DNA of 10,159 nucleotides, taken from positions 1-10,159 of the forward strand of contig WKLE02002193.1 of NCBI GenBank assembly GCA_014885115.2. Reading direction: 5' to 3'. The position numbers were made by a program, and so were the translations under genes. Below the pieces are notes generated by a model, which saw only the letters and a program-made list of their open reading frames with translations, was not told the origin of the DNA and searched no databases. The DNA is from Asterionellopsis glacialis. Taxonomy: Eukaryota; Bacillariophyta; Plagiogrammaphyceae; Rhaphoneidales; Asterionellopsidaceae. Shown piece by piece: positions 7,598-10,159 of this stretch; position 1 is the stretch's first letter; every line of letters starts with the position of its first letter.

Positions 7598-7708
7598 TGT
7601 TGATCAGTGTTATTTTAATTTATAAACTGTGACAAATGAAAAATTTGATTCAATAAAATTTATGAAAATGTTGAAGGAATTTTTGGCGGCAATTCAAATT
7701 TAAAAGGT

Positions 7709-7750
7709 CAATGGTACGCCATTGAAAAATCGTGTACTAATGGTACCATT
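7709..7750. promoter_or_regulatory. Pair of related palindromes upstream of the unrecognised minus-strand gene
   Basis: CAATGGTACGCCATTG at 7709-7724 has perfect 6-base arms around a 4-base centre. AATGGTACCATT at 7739-7750 is a perfect 12-base palindrome. Both share AATGGTAC and lie 110-155 bases upstream of the ATG at 7597. They could be a paired protein-binding site, part of a terminal inverted repeat of an unrecognised mobile element, or chance. Nothing else in 7598-7921 was recognised apart from AT-rich stretches, including TATAAATATATATAAG at 7816-7831 on the plus strand. Confidence 0.35.
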
Positions 7751-7921
7751 GTGATGTATTGTAATGTATGTAAATTGTAAATTTGAATCTACCGAATGTC
7801 ACTTTTGAATCATAGTATAAATATATATAAGCACTAAAATGTGTGTATTTGACATTTTCACATATCTGCACAATATATTTTAAAAATCTATGCTGATTTG
7901 CGTGGGTTGGATGTTTTCGAA

Positions 7922-8179
7922 TTATAACACAGCAAATCGCTTCTCAAGTTCAACGCTAACGTCAAGATAGCCAATTAAGAAAACGCCAGCATGGTATTTT
8001 GTTATGTTCAGTACAATACGAATTTCATAGGTTTCACAACTATATGTATTAGGACTACCATTTGGAAAAAGGAAGACTGGCGTTTTCACGACCAAAATCA
8101 AAGAAGGACCTCTGACAGAACACTCATACAAATTCTGCGACAGGTCACATAAAAAGAACCCTTCGACACAGGAATTCAT
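7922..8179 (-). CDS. Marginal hypothetical ORF
   Basis: The frame is open from after a TAG near 8242 down to TAA at 7924-7922, about 106 codons. The first ATG, at 8179, gives 85 residues. The text alternates hydrophobic and polar residues in a beta-like way (GPSLILVVKTPVFLFP, then YEIRIVLNI, HAGVFLIGYLDVSVEL), which is more protein-like than most noise frames here. No family was recognised, and no splice sites or repeats were identified around it. It could be a decayed exon, a small gene, or chance. Confidence 0.25.
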   Translation of the reverse strand: MNSCVEGFFLCDLSQNLYECSVRGPSLILVVKTPVFLFPNGSPNTYSCETYEIRIVLNITKYHAGVFLIGYLDVSVELEKRFAVL

Positions 8180-8241
8180 GGTTTTCGCTGACAACAGTTT
8201 TTTTCTAGTCAGATAACTGAAATCAGATCCTGGCTACTCAT

Positions 8242-8894
8242 CAATCCTACCACACCAATTGTCTCATTGGTTCTTCTTTTTTCTTCATCTCTTCCTTCCT
8301 TTCTCAAAGAAGAGAGTGGCTCTGTGTATTGTGGGTACATTGGTAAGTCTCATTGTTCATTCCCTTGTTACTTGTTGTCCTGTTCTTATTACCTTACCAC
8401 TTAGCACCACATGTTTTTACTTGGTAAAATTCCACACTACAACAAAGACAAACAAAGCACAACACTACTTTGAAGATCGCAACAAGACAACAACAAACAA
8501 AACACGAAGCTTCTGATTGAAACAAGACAATGATTCAAAGCCCCTTAAGATTTGAGGCATCTACAACCTCTTTTCTGAAGGTCTTGCCTCAAGTTTCTAC
8601 TAGAATTGTCTCTGATACAATTGTTTACTTCCAAAGAACTAATTACGGATCTTTGTTGAAGCTTGATTGTTCTTCCAAGACAAGTCCAGAGTCCAATAGA
8701 GATCTCTGATAGCACAACGACCGCCTATCAGAATCACGTTCTCTATTGTCCTAATCTTGGTTGTTGGTGCATCAGAGTCTTAACTCGGTCTTACAAACTT
8801 CCTTGTATCAGGCTGTGTACGCATTCTTGTTTTACAAGAGTGCCTCTTATTTTTATTTCTGAACCTCTATACCTGTCTTACACAGACTAGCGAC
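8242..8894. other. Promoter/leader-like region with a weak hairpin
   Basis: There is no strong gene. The left part is CT-rich and the middle (8440-8530) is rich in CAA/ACA, like a eukaryotic 5' leader. A 59-residue frame from ATG 8530 to TGA 8709 is open, with A at -3, but shows no recognisable domain. An 8-base stem (TCTGATAG at 8705-8712 with CTATCAGA at 8725-8732, 12-base loop) overlaps the end of that frame. The region lies upstream of the plus-strand repetitive gene and may hold its promoter. Confidence 0.35.
8530..8709 (+). CDS. Small open frame, possibly an upstream ORF
   Basis: 59 residues from ATG in the context ACAATGA to TGA at 8707-8709. It begins MIQSPLRFEASTTSFL and has no signal peptide, membrane segment or known motif. 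It follows a CA-rich leader-like stretch and precedes the candidate start of the repetitive gene by about 185 bases. It could be a uORF, an exon, or chance; I lean to chance. Confidence 0.15.
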   Translation: MIQSPLRFEASTTSFLKVLPQVSTRIVSDTIVYFQRTNYGSLLKLDCSSKTSPESNRDL

Positions 8895-8902
8895 ATGTCA
8901 AG

Positions 8903-9070
8903 GTATTTGAGCGGGAATTTTTTGAAAGTTGAGTTGTCTTTGTATGAAATAATTAAGCGGAAACTAATCTGAGGTCAATTCATATCTGAAGTTCCTTTTT
9001 TGTACTGATTGATTGTTGTGTTACTAGCATTGGGTTTCTCTGAAGTGATTCTCATCATATAAAATACCAG
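8903..9070 (+). other. Candidate intron after a very short first coding exon
   Basis: An ATG at 8895 begins ATG TCA AG, followed by GTATTT (8903). The next in-phase acceptor is TACCAG ending at 9070. Splicing completes the AGG codon with the G at 9071 and enters the repetitive protein's frame with no stop (S-Q-V-A-S-S-R-R). The 168 unspliced bases contain a stop in this frame at 8970-8972. Phase match is one chance in three, and I saw no strong branch point, so this is only a model. Confidence 0.3.
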
Positions 9071-10159
9071 GTCACAGGTTGCCTCTTCAAGGAGACAAAG
9101 GATAGTGGATAACAAAAAGTCCTCAAATATAGGTTTCCAGAAGTCCTCAAAGAAAAAGAGGGTTACCAAAAAAAGCACTATCAAGAATGATTCTACAAAG
9201 GATTCTTCTTTCCCCACTACAAAACCAGAAATATCAAGAAAGAAGGAAAAGGTAGGTGATAGCGTTATTCAGGCATCTCCAGTTGATGTTTCTACGCTGA
9301 TGTCACCTTCTTCCATTATTGTGTCCAACAAAGCAGCATCAGATCCAAGAATTGATTCCAAAGAAAATCCAAGCCCCATCAGCAGCACCCAAACAGCATC
9401 TGCGGGATAAAGATGTACAATCAGATCTACAATCCCAAAAGCTAGATAAAACATTATCATCAACCAAAGCAGACCCTTCCCAACCATGTATAACCAAAGT
9501 GGACCCTCAAAAACCATCTCAGGAAAAGCAAGACAAGCCTACTGCTTCACCTAATCTAACAGCAACGGAAACACCACCTAGTAAAAAGGATTTACAATCC
9601 CAAAAGCAAGAGGAAACACCATCTACGACCAAAACTGATCCATCCAAGCCATCTACAACCATGGCAGACCCGTCTAAACCATCACAGTCAACTGCTTCAC
9701 CTACTAAATCACCACCTGAAACATCACCTAGTGAACATAATTTACAATCCCAAAAGCAAGAAGAAACACTATCTACAACCAAAACAGAAACCGTCCAAGC
9801 ATCTAAATCATCACAGTAAAAAAAAAATAAAGCAACTAATCAGACTGGAGAAGACTCTACCAAACAAAATTACCTACAAGATGAACCCTCTGCTACTACA
9901 CCGGCAAAAACTCCTTCCAAAATTTTAGACAAGAAAAGATCAAAGGACACTATACTGTATAAATCCAGCATCAAATCTCTATTATTATCTAAGACTACCA
10001 TCAAATCCAATACTAATGATAGTTTTGGATTCTTCTCACATCCACTAAGAGAATTTCAAGAAGAGGAAGTTGTAAGCTCTGATTTCCTAAGTTATTTATC
10101 CAAGCGCAACTTTGAAAGATCAGACTATGTGAAAGGTGACCTTGCCTACATATGGGTAA
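9063..10159 (+). CDS. Lys/Ser/Thr/Pro-rich repetitive protein, 3'-partial, with a frameshift and an in-frame TAA
   Basis: A frame open from 9063 (after TAA 9060-9062) reads a basic Ser/Lys-rich stretch (NKKSSNIGFQKSSKKKRV) to TAA 9408-9410. Between about 9320 and 9407 the protein-like reading passes to the next frame, consistent with one extra or two missing bases. That frame carries three tandem repeats, has a TAA at 9817-9819 next to an A10 run, and continues open in the same frame to the window edge. After 9890 the text becomes less repetitive: KILDKKRSKDTILYK, SFGFFSHPLREFQEEE, FLSYLSKRNFERSDYVKG and finally DLAYIWV. The last words, after a K-G, recall the opening strand of small chromatin-reader folds (PWWP, Tudor, BAH), but too little is visible to call one. 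A long basic, low-complexity N-terminus suggests a nuclear, disordered region. A start at 8895 through an intron is possible. Confidence 0.45.
9424..9819 (+). repeat. Three tandem protein-coding repeats of about 50-55 residues
   Basis: Units start at 9424, 9589 and 9739 (spacings 165 and 150 bases, both multiples of three). Each opens with a D/N-LQSQK block, then a threonine-rich segment with S-x-TK. The first two go on with a DPS-x-P and DP-x-KPSQ pair, TASP and ET-x-PS. The second unit lacks about five residues relative to the first. The third diverges after its TKTET and meets TAA at 9817. Copies are similar enough at DNA level (TTACAATCCCAAAAGCAAGA is shared by units two and three) to suggest recent duplication. 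Spacing in whole codons argues that the repeat expanded in a translated gene. Confidence 0.8.

Noticed and set aside
8259..8516. Plus-strand 85-codon frame with a hydrophobic N-terminus resembling a membrane protein
   Set aside because: It has no ATG; the apparent start is TTG. The hydrophobic run comes from a CT-rich DNA stretch and the rest from a CAA-rich leader-like sequence.
8764..8780. TGGTGCATCAGAGTC as a retroelement primer binding site
   Set aside because: It resembles initiator-tRNA binding sites only with inserted bases, and no LTR end lies directly upstream nor Gag downstream.
8663..8890. Plus-strand 75-codon frame
   Set aside because: Starts at a non-ATG codon, has no recognisable motif, and overlaps other open frames in leader-like DNA.
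3687..9022. Shared TGATTGTTGTGTT near 3699 and 9010 as paired element ends or LTR fragments
   Set aside because: The match is a low-complexity 13-base word with no similarity extending on either side.
9269..9782. Minus-strand frames opposite the repetitive gene
   Set aside because: Complementary shadows of the Ser/Thr/Pro/Lys repeat codons, giving Gly/Val/Asp/Leu repeats with no independent support.

Overview
This is an AT-rich eukaryotic nuclear segment, most likely from a diatom or related stramenopile alga. The Ty3/gypsy retrotransposon on the left has Gag and Pol wording I associate with diatom elements. The LINE-type RNase H remnant beside it carries an H-x-x-G-H-Q-D block of the kind I recall from diatom LINEs. 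Candidate introns are short and GT-AG, and there is no prokaryotic operon logic. The diatom assignment rests on recall and has not been checked by search.

Layout, left to right. Positions 1-3484 (+) hold a decayed Ty3/gypsy element: partial Gag, a stump of protease, reverse transcriptase (RT), RNase H and integrase. It is broken by in-frame stops, several frameshifts, an internal Gag-protease deletion, a small tandem duplication and substituted catalytic residues. Positions 3485-4044 have no gene. Positions 4045-5217 (-) hold a decayed LINE C-terminal region spread over all three reading frames; only a fragment shows as an open frame. Positions 5218-5849 are T-rich, gene-free, and contain short direct repeats.

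Positions 5850-7597 (-) carry an unrecognised gene in at least two pieces. A 252-codon first part ends at a good GTATGT donor. A second part starts after a phase-compatible acceptor but meets a TAG four codons later. The reading then changes frame at a 13-base A tract. Positions 7598-7921 are AT-rich upstream DNA with two related palindromes. Positions 7922-8241 (-) hold one marginal open frame.

Positions 8242-8894 look like promoter or leader DNA. From 8895 (or 9063) to the right edge there is a Lys/Ser/Thr/Pro-rich repetitive coding frame. It has one frameshift and one in-frame TAA, and runs out of the window as it enters what looks like a folded region.

The two retroelement remnants do not work with the other genes. 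They appear to be dead insertions, and several of their disabling changes fit CpG deamination. The two unrecognised protein-coding regions are the least explained parts of the window. I see no CRISPR array, tRNA or rRNA.
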